Below, piece after piece: positions 45,650 to 56,900 of a stretch of 64,000 bases of DNA (positions are counted from its first letter, which is position 1; every line of letters starts with the position of its first letter). Below the pieces are notes generated by a model. It was not told where the DNA came from. It was given only the letters and a program-made list of their open reading frames with translations, and did not search any database. This DNA is from Rhizophagus irregularis. Taxonomy: Eukaryota; Glomeromycota; Glomeromycetes; Glomerales; Glomeraceae. Location: positions 1,327,001 through 1,391,000 of the forward strand of contig NC_089433.1 of assembly GCF_026210795.1 (NCBI RefSeq). The letters run 5' to 3'. The position numbers were made by a program, and so were the translations under genes.

Positions 45650-48117
45650 TGAGACATAATAGCCGAGTTTTGTTTCTTATAGGTGATACACACGCGACCA
45701 ACAGATAAAGTTTGAGTAGCAGAGACAAAATTAATAGCCCATTGAGGATAAAAAGAATAATCTTTAACAGTATGATCTAATAAACAAGGAGATGCTAAAG
45801 TAAAAGAAGAATTAATAAAATATGAAGATAAAAGTAAAGTAGAAGAAGAAGAGAGAAAATTATTATTGATAAAAGTAAACCAATTAGGGATCCGTCCTTT
45901 ACGACCAACGATGCCAAGATAACGAAGGTCAGGCCAATTCATAAGATAACGTCCACAAGGAGAAACCAACTGAGCAAGCACAAATATATTCAAGTTTTTC
46001 CAAAGTTTCCAACTCGATTGAAAAATGGAATGAGGTAGAATAGATCGGAGTGGCAGAGCAGGTTGTAGATCATGCCTCGGAGGCCGGAAGGAAAGAGACC
46101 ACATGATGTTCAAACGCGAAGAAAACAATAACGAATTAAATAAAGTGTGCGTTCGCAAAGAAACGATCTGTGACCATGGTTCTAGGTTAATAGTAGTCGG
46201 GCAACTTTCAGCACCCAAATATCCTTGAAGATAGGAGATAGCATAAAGGGCAAAATCTTTAAAATCAGGATGAGTGAAAATTTTTTGCCAAGATGCAATA
46301 TGGGAAGAAAGAAAGCGATAGAAAGCATTTTGAATCGAAAATAGAAGTTTGAGAAATAACAAGGGCAACGGAGTAGTCGTAGCAAGACCAGCTTTTCTTC
46401 GAAGTACTGAAAACAGAGGCTTGACAATTGATTGAATAGTACATTCAGAGAAAAGGGTAGTTTGAAGACGAAATTCCAATCGCGGAAGAAGGACAGCATT
46501 ATAGAGATAGGCCACATGTTGTGCTAATAATTTCTTCGGTCCCAGGAGAGCTGCCATATCTTTAACCATGGAGCGCGCTTGTTTGAGAACAAAATCAGAA
46601 GAAGCGGATAAAGAAAACCAAACGCCTAAAAAGCGAAAGGAAGCATGCAAAGATAAAGAGGAAAGGGAAAGAGACAAATCAGAGACTAAAAAAGAAGGTG
46701 TAAGATCAAAAATAATCTTTGAAGAAGGGGAAGAAGATGAAAGAAGAACATATTTAGCTGAATTAGCTTGAACATTATTTAAAGTATAAAATTCAGCAGT
46801 AATAGAAAGACGGTCTTCTATTCCAGATTTTGAAGAAGCAATAAGTGTAGAATCATCTATAAACGTTAAATGTGAAATTGGTAAAGAATGTTGTTCAAAT
46901 TCAAGTGGAGAATAATTTAAAAGAGCTGAAGATTTTAAAATAAAAGGATCTCGTGCTTCTTGATTCAGAACAGTGAGTAAGGGATCCAAATAAATAACCC
47001 AAAGAAGAGGGGAAATGATTTCTCCTTGATCGATACCAACACGTACTCTATAAGCAGCTGTATCGCCATGACAAGTAATTATCTTATTATTTCGTCGTGT
47101 AAAAAGATTTAAAATAAATCGCACTAAAAGTGCAGGGATATGTAACCTATCTAAAGCTAATTTAAGCATATTTAGATCCATAGAATCAAAAGCTTTAGAG
47201 ATATCTTGAGAAACGATCCATAGTTCCTGATCATCAGTAGAGTCATGTTTATGTTGATGGATAATCGCATCAAGCATTTTGATAGGGACATCAGTAGAAC
47301 CACCAGGTAAGCCAGCAAAGTTACCACCTTGTAGAACTTTATTATCAGCAAGAATGTTGAAGAGACGATTCGTGATGACCTTAACTACACATTTACGAAC
47401 TGTTTCCAGAAGAGTAATAGGTCGAGTGTTCTTAAGTTGAGCATCAAATTTGTGGGGTTTAGGAATAGGATAAACCACAGCTTCACGCCAGTCAGCAGGA
47501 ATATCACCGCAAGAAAGGCAATTATTGGCCAGTAAAAGAGAGAAATCCAAGGCTTCACCGGACAGATGTTTAATCATTTCATAAGAAATTTTTGAAGGGC
47601 CGGAAGCTTTGTTATTTGGCATGGAGGAAATCACAGTAGACCATTCTTGTAGCGAAATAGGCGCCAAGACAGGATCATATAGTGAAGCGGACACATTAGC
47701 AAGAGGAGTGTAAGCTTGTTGCCATCGGGCGGGAAATGAAATGATGGAAGAGTAATGGGTCAACGGAGGAGAAACAATTGATTGGAAATGAGTAATGGCA
47801 GTTTGTTTAATATCCGAAGGATCCGTTAAAAGAGTAGGGGTTGAGTCCAGGACAACCAGGACACGGTCAAGAACAATCGAGCGTTTTTCTACTGATAAGG
47901 CAGAATCTATAAAAGTGCCGAGCGAGTTCGAAAAGTGTTCGTCACGTAGTGCAGTATAATATTCCACTGAGTCCGTAAGGTGTTGGGCGAATTTAGTAGA
48001 TAAAAAGGCAGAAACTAAATTCTTCTGTGATCGTAAAAACGATTTAAATACAGATGCAGGGGTTGTAGAATAGGTAGGAACTGAGTAATCAGGGGAGTAA
48101 GGATGCAAGATTTTCAA
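45622..48117 (-). pseudogene. LINE ORF2, reverse transcriptase domain
   Basis: The longest intact piece (831 codons). RT motifs are in order: NNKASGPSKISYEMIKHLSG, PIPKPHKFDAQLKNTRPITL, VSQDISKAFDSMDLNMLKLA (motif A with Asp), GIDQGEIISPLLWVIYLDPL (motif B), HLTFIDDSTLIASS (motif C, FIDD with the two catalytic Asp), and FRFLGVWFS (motif D/E area). The conserved KASGP start is usual for LINEs. The domain itself has no stop. The upstream boundary with the endonuclease is broken by a frame slip near 48117-48140, and the downstream boundary by an overlap with the RNase H frame. Confidence 0.9.
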
Positions 48118-48140
48118 GATGGGAGGGCAAAGCGGCAGTC

Positions 48141-49306
48141 ATTTGCGCAATCTGAGTAGGCCGATTAGAACGACGAGTAGTAAGGCGATATAAAAATCGA
48201 TCTAAAAACTTGTTAATAGCAATAAGTTTAGTTAATTCAGGAGAGTACGAATGTCAGTGTGTATTGGAGACTTTTTGAAAGGGTAAAGTTTCAATTGCAG
48301 CACTAATTATGGCAGCTTTCAATGCATGCCACATACGATCAAGAGAAAGAGAGAAATCAAAATTAGGGTGATATTGTCTATCTAAATAAACTCCAAGAGA
48401 ATCATCTACTTCAGTGGTAAAATTATTCCATTGTTCAACTGAAGTGGAAGCGTAAGAGAAAATAGTACGCAATTCTTTTTTTTGTTTAAGACGAGATTTA
48501 GCCAAGATAGCCAGGCAAGAACTGAAGTCAAAAACAGTTGTAAGAACTTTGTGATCGGTAAAAGGACGATCAAAAAGACCCGGGCAAGTAACCACTTGTG
48601 AAAAAAGACCAGGAGCAGGAAAACCAGGTGAAGACCAGATATAATCCAGTCTCGAAGATCCATTATCATGAAAGAAGGTGGGATCAGGACCATTTGTAGA
48701 GGAATGAGCTTGATGATCGGTAAAAACCCGAGAAGAAAGCAAGCGAAGAAGCTTAAAATGATTAGGTGAATAATTAGAATGAGCGATTACATCAGCATTG
48801 AAGTCGCCAAGAATAACTACAAAATAATTATTAGCTCGGGCATAATCGAGCCAAGAAAGAAGCTTGGCAATAAGATCATTGCAAATAGATTGATGAACAG
48901 AACCAGAAGGGGGATAATATATAGAAATAATAGAAATTTTTGTTTAATGAAAGAACAAATCTAATTTAAGAAGTCGACCGTTCCAAGGATCAACTGTTTG
49001 AACATGTTTATGAAGGGGATTACGTAACAAAATACCAACACCATCATGAGGGCGAGAAGAAGAAGATGAACAAGCCCAATAGGACTTAAAGTGATGTAGG
49101 GAATGTTCATTTTTAAAAATAAATTTAGCATTTGAAGGGGAAAGACGCGTATCATTAATAGATAAAACACCAAAAGAGGAGTGAAGAAAAAAATTAAGCA
49201 AATGTTGTTGTCGAACTGGGGAACATAAACCATTAACATTTAATTGACCAAATTTGATAAGGGGAGAGGGGTAAGGGGAAAAATTATGTTTATTGTTGTC
49301 CGTCAT
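48141..49306 (-). pseudogene. LINE ORF2, apurinic-type endonuclease domain
   Basis: Starts with MTDNNKHNFSPYPSPLIKFG then QLNVNGL (start of the EEP fold, Asn). NDTRLSPSNAKF occupies the usual catalytic Glu position with a replacement worth checking. RPHDGVGILLRN, ISIYYPPSG, VVILGDFNADV (catalytic D.N), SSRLDYIWSS (DYIW) and DRPFTDHKVLTTVF (catalytic D-H) follow. In-frame stops lie at FFH*TKIS near 48955 (TAA, could come from CAA) and at SNTH*HSY at 48254 (TGA, could come from CGA). The enzyme nicks target DNA to prime reverse transcription. It is broken in this copy. Confidence 0.85.
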
Positions 49307-49355
49307 TATTACACACTGATAAATCGGTAATAAAGAAGAGGGAAAAAGAAAACAA

Positions 49356-51378
49356 TTATTGATTAGCTTGGCCTTGTTGCCGAGCTAAGATGAGGTTGTT
49401 TTGTTGGATTCCTTCTTTAATCGAGCCAGCCAAAGAGGCAACAGTATCGGAAAGAGAGGAGAGACGCTGTTCCATATCAATAGGGGAGGAAGGAGCGACG
49501 TTGGAAGGTGGAATGGGAGCAAAATGAGGAATCGGGGAAAAACCACTTGTTGATTGCAAAGGGGGAGAATTAACATCAACGAGGATATTATTATCAGTTC
49601 GATTCACTGTATCATCCCATCCTTGCATAGAGGAAGGGATGTAGGAAGGAGGTTTAGTGACAAAAGGTCCAGGAATAGGAGTACGAGCAGCCATAGCAGA
49701 TTCCAAATTAGTGATGCGGCTGTTCATAGAAGCAAATTGTGTGGTGTAAGAAGGGCTAATTCTTCAACTACTTTTTCAAGAGCAGCACCAATAGATTTCC
49801 AATCAGTAAGCACAGTAGGAGGAGCAGGGTATGTAACATCCATGCCGTCAGCATAGTGATCAAGTTCATTTGCATCAGGAATACGACGACGTTGATTATT
49901 ATTATTGTGATTAAGGTTGTCGCGATTCCATAGGCGACGTTGAGAGCGAGAACGAGATTGTTGTCGGGTATTAGGTCTGGATTTAGAGCGATGGCGAGAA
50001 GCATTGGTACGGCTTTGTCCATCATTGTTGTTATCAGGGCGGGCAAAACGGTTATGTTGTTTAGCGGGATGAGAAGGAGGTAAATGCTTGTTATATAAAG
50101 CACGTAATTTATCATTAGATTGCCAAGGGCGAGAAGAGCGATTAGGTCTAGATGAAGAACCACATCGATCGGGGTTACAATTAGGGCGACCACATCGATG
50201 ACAAAGAGAAGTGACTTCATCCGGAGAATGCCAGGTAAGGCCAACTTTCTTAAGGGCACATGAAATAGATTTAGCATTTTCCATAGCAGTTTCAGAGGCA
50301 AAATGGCAATAGGCATAGGGTTTGGGATTGTAAGAATTCATAGAGAAGGGAACATTGATAGATTTAGCGGAAATTTCATCGGCAATTTCAGCAAGATCGA
50401 CCGATATAGTACCACGCGGAAGACCGGCAAGTAAAGCAACATAAGCGCGTCTTTCAGCGCGTTGGTCAGGAGAGAAAGTAGCGGGCAGATACGCAAACAA
50501 TGTCCTCCACAAAGGACGCCCCAGGTAGAGTCGAGGTTCTGTAAAGCACCAGTAGATTCAAAGGTAATGTATGCAGTACGATAAAGTTTAGATAAACGGG
50601 TATGGCAACGAGTAATATTGCCGTAACGAGAAAAGGTACCACGCAAAAGAGCGTCAGTTAGAAAAAGGGGGATATCGGTAACCACGGGGTACGCGCGTGT
50701 TCATCGCGCCTTAATAGCCTGGGGGTCGTATGCATGGAAATGCAAGCCAAACAAAGAATCCATAGGGGAGGCTGTGGCGTTGTCAAGATCTTCCTTTTTT
50801 CGGAAGTGGACGATGATCCTCTTCAAATCGTTGGATCCACTACACGTGGCACGACTACCATAAGAGGTGAACAAGGAAAGTTGTCGATCAACCGCGTCGC
50901 ACGCGTTGCGGTTCGAAGCGAAGTGATTCCAAAAGCCATCAACGTCATTAGGAGCGGCCGAGGCGTAGAAAAGTGTAGGTTGAGATTGTACTGCAGCTTG
51001 GGACGCGTCCGGAGAGGCAGCACGTTCAGGAAAAGAGACTGCGGGGGTAATTTCAGGGCTTTTGCCTTTATCGTTGTTGTTAGCAGGGGCGTGTTGCGAA
51101 GCATCGAGAGAGGAGGTATCGGGTTGAGAAGGTATCTCAGCGGAAGTTGTCTCAACAGGGCCAGGAGGCGTGAGAGGTTTATCAACATCCATGACGAGTC
51201 ATCGCACTGAGGCTCTGGTACGTTTATTAGTAGAGGTGGTCGAAGGTGGAGTGTTCGAAGGGCCAGACATAGAGGAACCTTGACCAGAAACGTTGCCAGT
51301 TGGAGAGCTAGAGGCAGGACGTTTAGACGTAGTATCTTTGTTAGACTGGTTATTTTTCTTTTTGTTATCTTTACCCAT
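49356..51378 (-). pseudogene. LINE ORF1 (nucleic-acid-binding protein), frame-broken
   Basis: Begins MGKDNKKKNNQSNKDTTSKR at 51378, continues through Ser/Thr/Pro-rich sequence, and meets an in-frame TGA at 51204-51206. MDVDKPLTPPGPVETTSAEI (51192) reopens the same frame, with RRM-like sequence near LKRIIVHFRKKEDLDNA, up to a second TGA at 50701. VVTDIPLFLTDALLRGTFSR with RYGNITRCHTRLSKLYRTAY resembles an RRM. A slip near 50515 leads to the 49724-50512 frame, which holds LCHRCGRPNCNPDRCGS (CCHC-like zinc motif) and an Arg/Ser/Asn-rich region. Another slip near 49735 leads to the coiled-coil tail MEQRLSSLSDTVASLAGSIK ending at 49356. ORF1 proteins of this type coat LINE RNA. Confidence 0.85.
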
Positions 51379-51506
51379 TTGTAAAGTGTCGTAGTAGTTA
51401 TCTAAAATAAAGAAATTATAAAGAAAAAGTAATAAAAAACTCCGAAAAAATTTTTTATTTTTTTCGTAAATATTGTCAAGTGAGCAGAACGGGAGAGAGT
51501 TAGTTT
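51379..51506 (-). promoter_or_regulatory. LINE 5' untranslated region
   Basis: 128 bp between the 5' boundary set by the target duplication and the ORF1 start. LINE 5' UTRs usually carry an internal promoter. No motif was recognised. Confidence 0.5.
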
Positions 51507-51523
51507 TAGTTTTATCCTTTTGC
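51507..51523. repeat. target site duplication of the LINE, right copy
   Basis: TAGTTTTATCCTTTTGC, identical to 43656-43672. Confidence 0.9.
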
Positions 51524-51639
51524 GATCACTGGCTGATGAGTTATTCAACAAAATGTTAAGCATCGGCATTATTATATTTCTTAATTTACGTTTACTGCGC
51601 CATTTAACATTTTGCTAAATTTCTCGGTACCTAGTGATT

Positions 51640-52030
51640 GTAAAAAGACGATTAATAGCTCGTTGGAATCGCCTCATCAAGACGAATCGAATGGTGGTAA
51701 GCTCATCTCTCTGTGATCAATATTGACGGAGTTACTACTTAAAAACCATTTAATATTTTTTAATTTCGGAAATTAATCTAGTGATTGAATTTCGATGTAT
51801 TTTATACCATTAGAACCGTCTCATCAAGACGAATCGAATGGCGGTAAGATCGTCTCTCTAGGATCAATATTGGCAGAGTTATTACACAAAAACCATTAAT
51901 ATTTTTTTAATTTCGGAAATTAATCTAGTGATTAGATTTCGATGTATTTTATACCATTAGAACCGTCTCATCAAGACGAATCGAATGGCGGTAAGATCAT
52001 CTCTCTACGATTAATATTGGCGGAGTTACG
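51640..52030. repeat. 147-bp minisatellite inside the mariner-like element
   Basis: The block (t)agaaccgtctcatcaaga with cgaatcgaatggcggtaaga recurs at 51664, 51811 and 51958, an exact spacing of 147 bp. The intervening text (taatttcggaaattaatcta, gtattttataccat) is also repeated. A partial unit (ttagaatcgtctcactgaga) at 43621 lies left of the LINE, so the LINE inserted into this array. Confidence 0.85.
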
Positions 52031-52190
52031 ATACAATAAAGTTTTGAGTATAATTTTGGCTAAAATTATGTTAATTTTTGGCCGGAATTATGATATACTA
52101 ATATAAGAAATTTTTTATATAGTCACATCTCTTTATAATCACCAAATATGGACTGTCCCAAATGTGTGACTATAAAGAGAGTTGACTGTA

Positions 52191-53409
52191 TTAGTAAAAT
52201 AGGAAAAAGAAAATTTCTATAATATTTTATCTAAATAAAAATATAATATAATTAGATGTTAATAATATGACTTTAAAAGAAATAGATAATTTTGAAATAT
52301 TAAATAAACTCAGAAAATTAAAAAATGGTAAATATATGTAATTAAATAAGATTTTTATATTATACTATAAAAATTTTTAGCTCAATTCTTTTTTAATAGT
52401 AATTAAAATTATTATTTGACTGAAAGATATAAATGTAACAAAAAACAATATATTCGGTTGTTATATTTTAATTTAATATTAATAAAAATCTTATATAAAT
52501 TTCAATTTACCATTTTATTCAAAATAAAAATATTTGTATTTATAAGAAAATAAATTCTTTATATTATTTATTTAATTTAAAATATTTATTTAAATACAAA
52601 TTTACTAAAATGTACTTTAAAAAACTTTTAAAAAAAAACTGATTAATCAAATGATAAATATCATAATGATTATAAAAGTAAAATAATATATATAAATATC
52701 AGTAAAAATAATTATATATAATAATATATTATATTATTATTATCTACTATTAGGTTTATTTATTCACTTCAGTTAATTATATTTTATTATTTATTATGTA
52801 AAATTCAAATAAAGAAATAAGTAAGTCTAATAATAATATTGAAAATAATAGTAAGATTAGAAAAATAAAAATGGTAATAAAAATACAAAAAGAATAATTA
52901 TATTAAATTGACAAAAATGAATTTATCTAAAAATTTAAAGATGATAAAAACTATTGTATATTTATATGAAAATGATGATTTTTCTTTACAATAAAATCAT
53001 TATAAATATTATTAGTATATTACTATATTATTACATTTTTAAAATATGTATAGATATATTATTGAATATTGATATAAAAGGTTTTTCTTTTATTATTTTT
53101 AATTATTTATACAAGTTAAATATATTATAATAAAAGAATAAAAATCAGTAGACTTTGAAGAATAAGAAAATCAATAACTATTTTTTAAAAAAATCTTCTA
53201 TTATACAAATTGCTATATAACTTTTTTATTGATAAATTTAAGTATTTCTAATAATAATATATCAGTATAAAATAAAAAAAATACTTATTTATACTTATAT
53301 TATTATTTAATATTATTTTTAATAATTTCAACTTTATTTAATATAAATAATATTAAAAAATAATATATAAATTCTATATAAAAAAAAATTTTAAGGAAGA
53401 TTAGAAGTA
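52191..53409. other. gene-free AT-rich spacer
   Basis: Almost pure A/T with short repeats. No open frame, element end or RNA gene recognised. Confidence 0.55.
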
Positions 53410-53911
53410 CAGTCGAAGCTCGATATAACGAACCCAACTCATATTAGGCAATTTTGGATCATTATATCGGATATTCGATAAATCAAATATTCTTAATATA
53501 CCGATTATATAGTAAAAAATATAAAAATTTGGTATACCAAATTTTTATTAATAAAAAAAAATGATTTTAATTGTATTACATACTGTGCTAATTTGTTTAT
53601 TATTAATATCATATTCTTACAAAAATTATTAAATTCCAAAATTAAGGCATAAATGTCAGGTGATCTGCTGCGCTGCATAGTGCCAGCTGGGAATAAGTTA
53701 ATTCTGACCAGAGTTAAGTGGTAATCAGCTTATCGCGAATAAATACATATGATTAGTTTATGATCAGATTTCGTTATATATAATATCACGAAATTTATAA
53801 TAAAATTGGTATATAGTGATAAAATTTAATATAGACGGTTTTGGTTTGAGAAAAAAGTTCGTTATAGGCTAAAATCAGTTTATCACGAATCGTTATATCG
53901 AGTTCTGACTT
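53410..53911. mobile_element. inverted-repeat element, pogo/Tigger-like, non-autonomous
   Basis: Left end CAGTCGAAGCTCGATATAAC at 53410; right end ...CGTTATATCGAGTTCTGACT, an imperfect inverted copy. TA precedes the left end; the right flank (ttta) has drifted. A GC-richer core near 53650-53720 (around gtgatctgctgcgctgcata) contains no frame. About 500 bp. Confidence 0.65.
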
Positions 53912-56900
53912 TATTATTTTCAAATAATAATACTTCAAATACTATTTTGCAAATTGTTTTAGAATATTAAGAAAATTAAGACAAAAAAGAAGAGAGTTAA
54001 TAAAATATAGAAGAAATGTTTATATTTTTGTATTATATTTTAAGATATTTTTATATAAATAAATTTACATTTATAAAAATATAATAAGTTATAAATTTAT
54101 TATATATTTATAGTACTTTATCTAATTATAATTAATAAACTTTTTAGAAAGCATATTATTTTTGATTTATCTGTTTTTTTTGTGATAATTGTAAAGTTTA
54201 TTATTATATAATCTTTTAAATAAAAAATCTCAGATGTATTTTCTCTATAAATTTTACTGTATATTTATTTATCTAAAATTAATACTTTTTTTTGCAAAAC
54301 TTAGCAAAATAGGAATCAGTTTAAATGAGTTTTTTATTTAATTAAAGAAAAAAAATATTATAGATTATGTATTTAAAATTGTAAGATGTAAAATTTGTTA
54401 TTTTACTAAGAAAAATTGGAAAGAATACTATGAAAAGCTTTTATTATAGTAAAAAGAATTCAAAATTTAACACAGTAATGTCAATTATAAAATGGATAGA
54501 TAATATAAAAGAAATTACTAGTAATTTAGATAATAATATGAAGTAGTAATAAGAAATTACTACTATATTATAATTTAGAATTCATAAAAAATATGATATT
54601 ATTCTATTTCATATTTTATTTCTCCTATTAAATATAATTTATACACTTATGAAATATATTTGCTAATGGATAAGATGCAAATTATTTTGATTCATGTAAT
54701 TTTTCCTTTAAAATAAGAAGTACTGCTCCCTTTGAATATAATAATAAAAATATATATATATAATTTATTCCAATATTTTTAATCAATTTCATTTTTTTTT
54801 TAAACTAACTGGTTTTTTTTTATATATTACTTCATGAAAAAATATAATAAAAAATTTATTTAATATTTAAAACTGTATATGTATTTTACAAGTAATACAT
54901 ATCTTTAAATTTACTATAAAACATTAAAATTGCTATAAAATTTCTATATCTATAAAATAAATAAACTACCTACTATTCTGATTTAAATTAAATAATACAG
55001 GTATATAATATAAATATAGTAAAAAAATATCAGAAATGTAATATTTAGAGTTTAAATCTATGTATTTGTCATCAGTATATCTACATAAATTATAGATTGT
55101 AGATATCTATTTTATTATTTGGATAGTATCTATGAATAGATCTATAAATAGATAATTTTATATGGATAATTTATGAATAATTTGTGAATAATTCTTATAT
55201 CTACAAATATGCAAATAATTCTATGAAATGGTCTTTATAAAACTTATTAATAAACTTAATGCCAATGCCCTATTATATTTTATTAATTATTAACATTATA
55301 ATATTATTTAAAATACAAATTAAAAAAGCTGAATATAAAAAATACCTTTTTTTTAAAAACTGGAATTATTATAATAGTAATAATACCTTGATTCTTGATT
55401 TGGTTTAGGAATTTATTTGAAAACAAACTTTATATATTAAAATATTAAATAAAGTGAAAAAATATGAAAAATATTGTTAATTATTCAATTAATTAATTGA
55501 ATAATTTATATTATCTATAATTATTAATTGTATTATTCATATTATCCATATAATCTGAATTATCCATAAATAATATGAATAACATGAATAATATGAACAG
55601 TATGGATATGTGGATTATCCATTCAATTTTTTAAAATTATCTATATCCAGACTTAATTTTTATATGGAATTACAGATATTGAATTTTTATCAAAGATACA
55701 TTATAATATTTCAATGAATTTAAGGAAAGAATTGCATATTATAACAGTTATCCAACAGGCTTGGCAAAATTATAAGAAAAGATTTAAAATATGAGCAAAA
55801 TAAGTTTGAAAGATGGTGAGGAATGGTGGTACTTCTGATGAGAAGAAGTTTTTAGGTATAACTTTTCATGATATAAGAATTCTTGATGTTCAATATGTAT
55901 GAGTAGGTAGAAAAGAAAAAATATCAGTTAGGTAAACAATTAGGTATTATAACATACATAGTTGCTTTTAGGGTATTAAATCAGCAAGGCTATAAAATCA
56001 TTGCATATTTAGATTGTTAAGTGGCTACTGAATCCTGAATATTACTTGTTAGAAGTTCGGAATATGGGTGATAGAGGTGTAAATTGGCAGGAAAGCCATA
56101 TCCATGTAATTTGCTAAAAATTAACTATTTTCAATCTGGATATATTTACTATCCAGGAAAAGTTAACTAATATAGATTTATTGTGAGTATGTACACTGAG
56201 TTTTCTAAACCATAAATTCTTTATCAAAATATTCAGATAATTGTTGAACTGATGAACTGAAGAAATCGTTCTTTGCTTAATTTTGACAGGTTTGTTACCA
56301 GATCTAAAGTATTGACAAGTTTTTGTTCATCCATTTTCGTTGATTTTTCTTTTCTTCTCATTTTTTCACTTTCACTTTACTCTTTCATAAGCTTTTTTAA
56401 TTGATGGACACAGCACGAAGTTAATTTTCCTAGTAAAAAATCCTAAATTATTTAAAGTTTAATAACTTCAGTTTAAGACAAGTTAAAATGTAAACAAATA
56501 CATTATAATCTAAAAAACAATGTGACCCCTCGTTTTCTCAAAAAAAAAATACCAAAGAAAAAATTTTTATTCAGAGAGATGTGTTCAAAAAGCTTTATTT
56601 ATTATTTCTAGAATTGTAAATGTTATCTTTTTGGAAAAAACGAGCTGGTTAGTACATGAAAGAGACGATAACAGATAATTTAGAATGGTTTTTAAAATTT
56701 GGAGCGAAAATAATAGGGAGTTTAATGTCATTAAAGCGTAAGAATGTATATTTAGTGAGAAGCTTATAATAAGATAAATTTAGTAAACGTATCAGAATTA
56801 CAAAAAATCTTAAATAGTAAATTTTACTATAGGGCTAGATATAGGCATATAGCTCTATTAATTATCATTTTATATAATTTTAGTAATAAGTCGTTAAGTC

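Larger units (their letters stand above)
43673..51506 (-). mobile_element. APE-type LINE (non-LTR retrotransposon) with RNase H, near full length
   Basis: Bounded on both sides by an identical 17-bp duplication, which fixes the ends: 5' end at 51506 and 3' end at 43673 on the minus strand (7,834 bp). ORF1 (51378 to 49356) codes a Ser/Pro-rich protein with RRM-like and CCHC-type zinc features. ORF2 (49306 to 43925) codes apurinic endonuclease, reverse transcriptase, a Cys-rich segment, RNase H and a C-terminal region. The layout fits LINE lineages that carry RNase H (I-like or Tad-like); I cannot place it more precisely. No poly-A tail is present at the 3' end. GC content is visibly higher than in the flanks. 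Several stops and frameshifts make this copy inactive. Confidence 0.93.
43377..52188. mobile_element. Tc1/mariner-like non-autonomous element interrupted by a LINE
   Basis: Left end CAGTCAACTCCCTCTATAGT at 43377; right end (reverse complement) CAGTCAACTCTCTTTATAGT ending at 52188; TA on both sides (43375-43376, 52189-52190). Sub-terminal tatagtcac or its near variants recur about five times on the left and two to three on the right, as expected for transposase-binding repeats. Without the inserted LINE the element would be about 960 bp, without coding capacity, with an internal 147-bp minisatellite. It is non-autonomous. Confidence 0.8.

Noticed and set aside
43925-51210. Many plus-strand Lys/Glu/Arg-rich frames over the LINE
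   Set aside because: They are antisense to LINE ORF1 and ORF2, whose domain motifs fix the coding strand as minus.
43377-52188. Possible LTR retrotransposon or integrated virus because of RT and RNase H
   Set aside because: No long terminal repeats, integrase, protease or capsid genes. The APE endonuclease and 17-bp target duplication identify a LINE.
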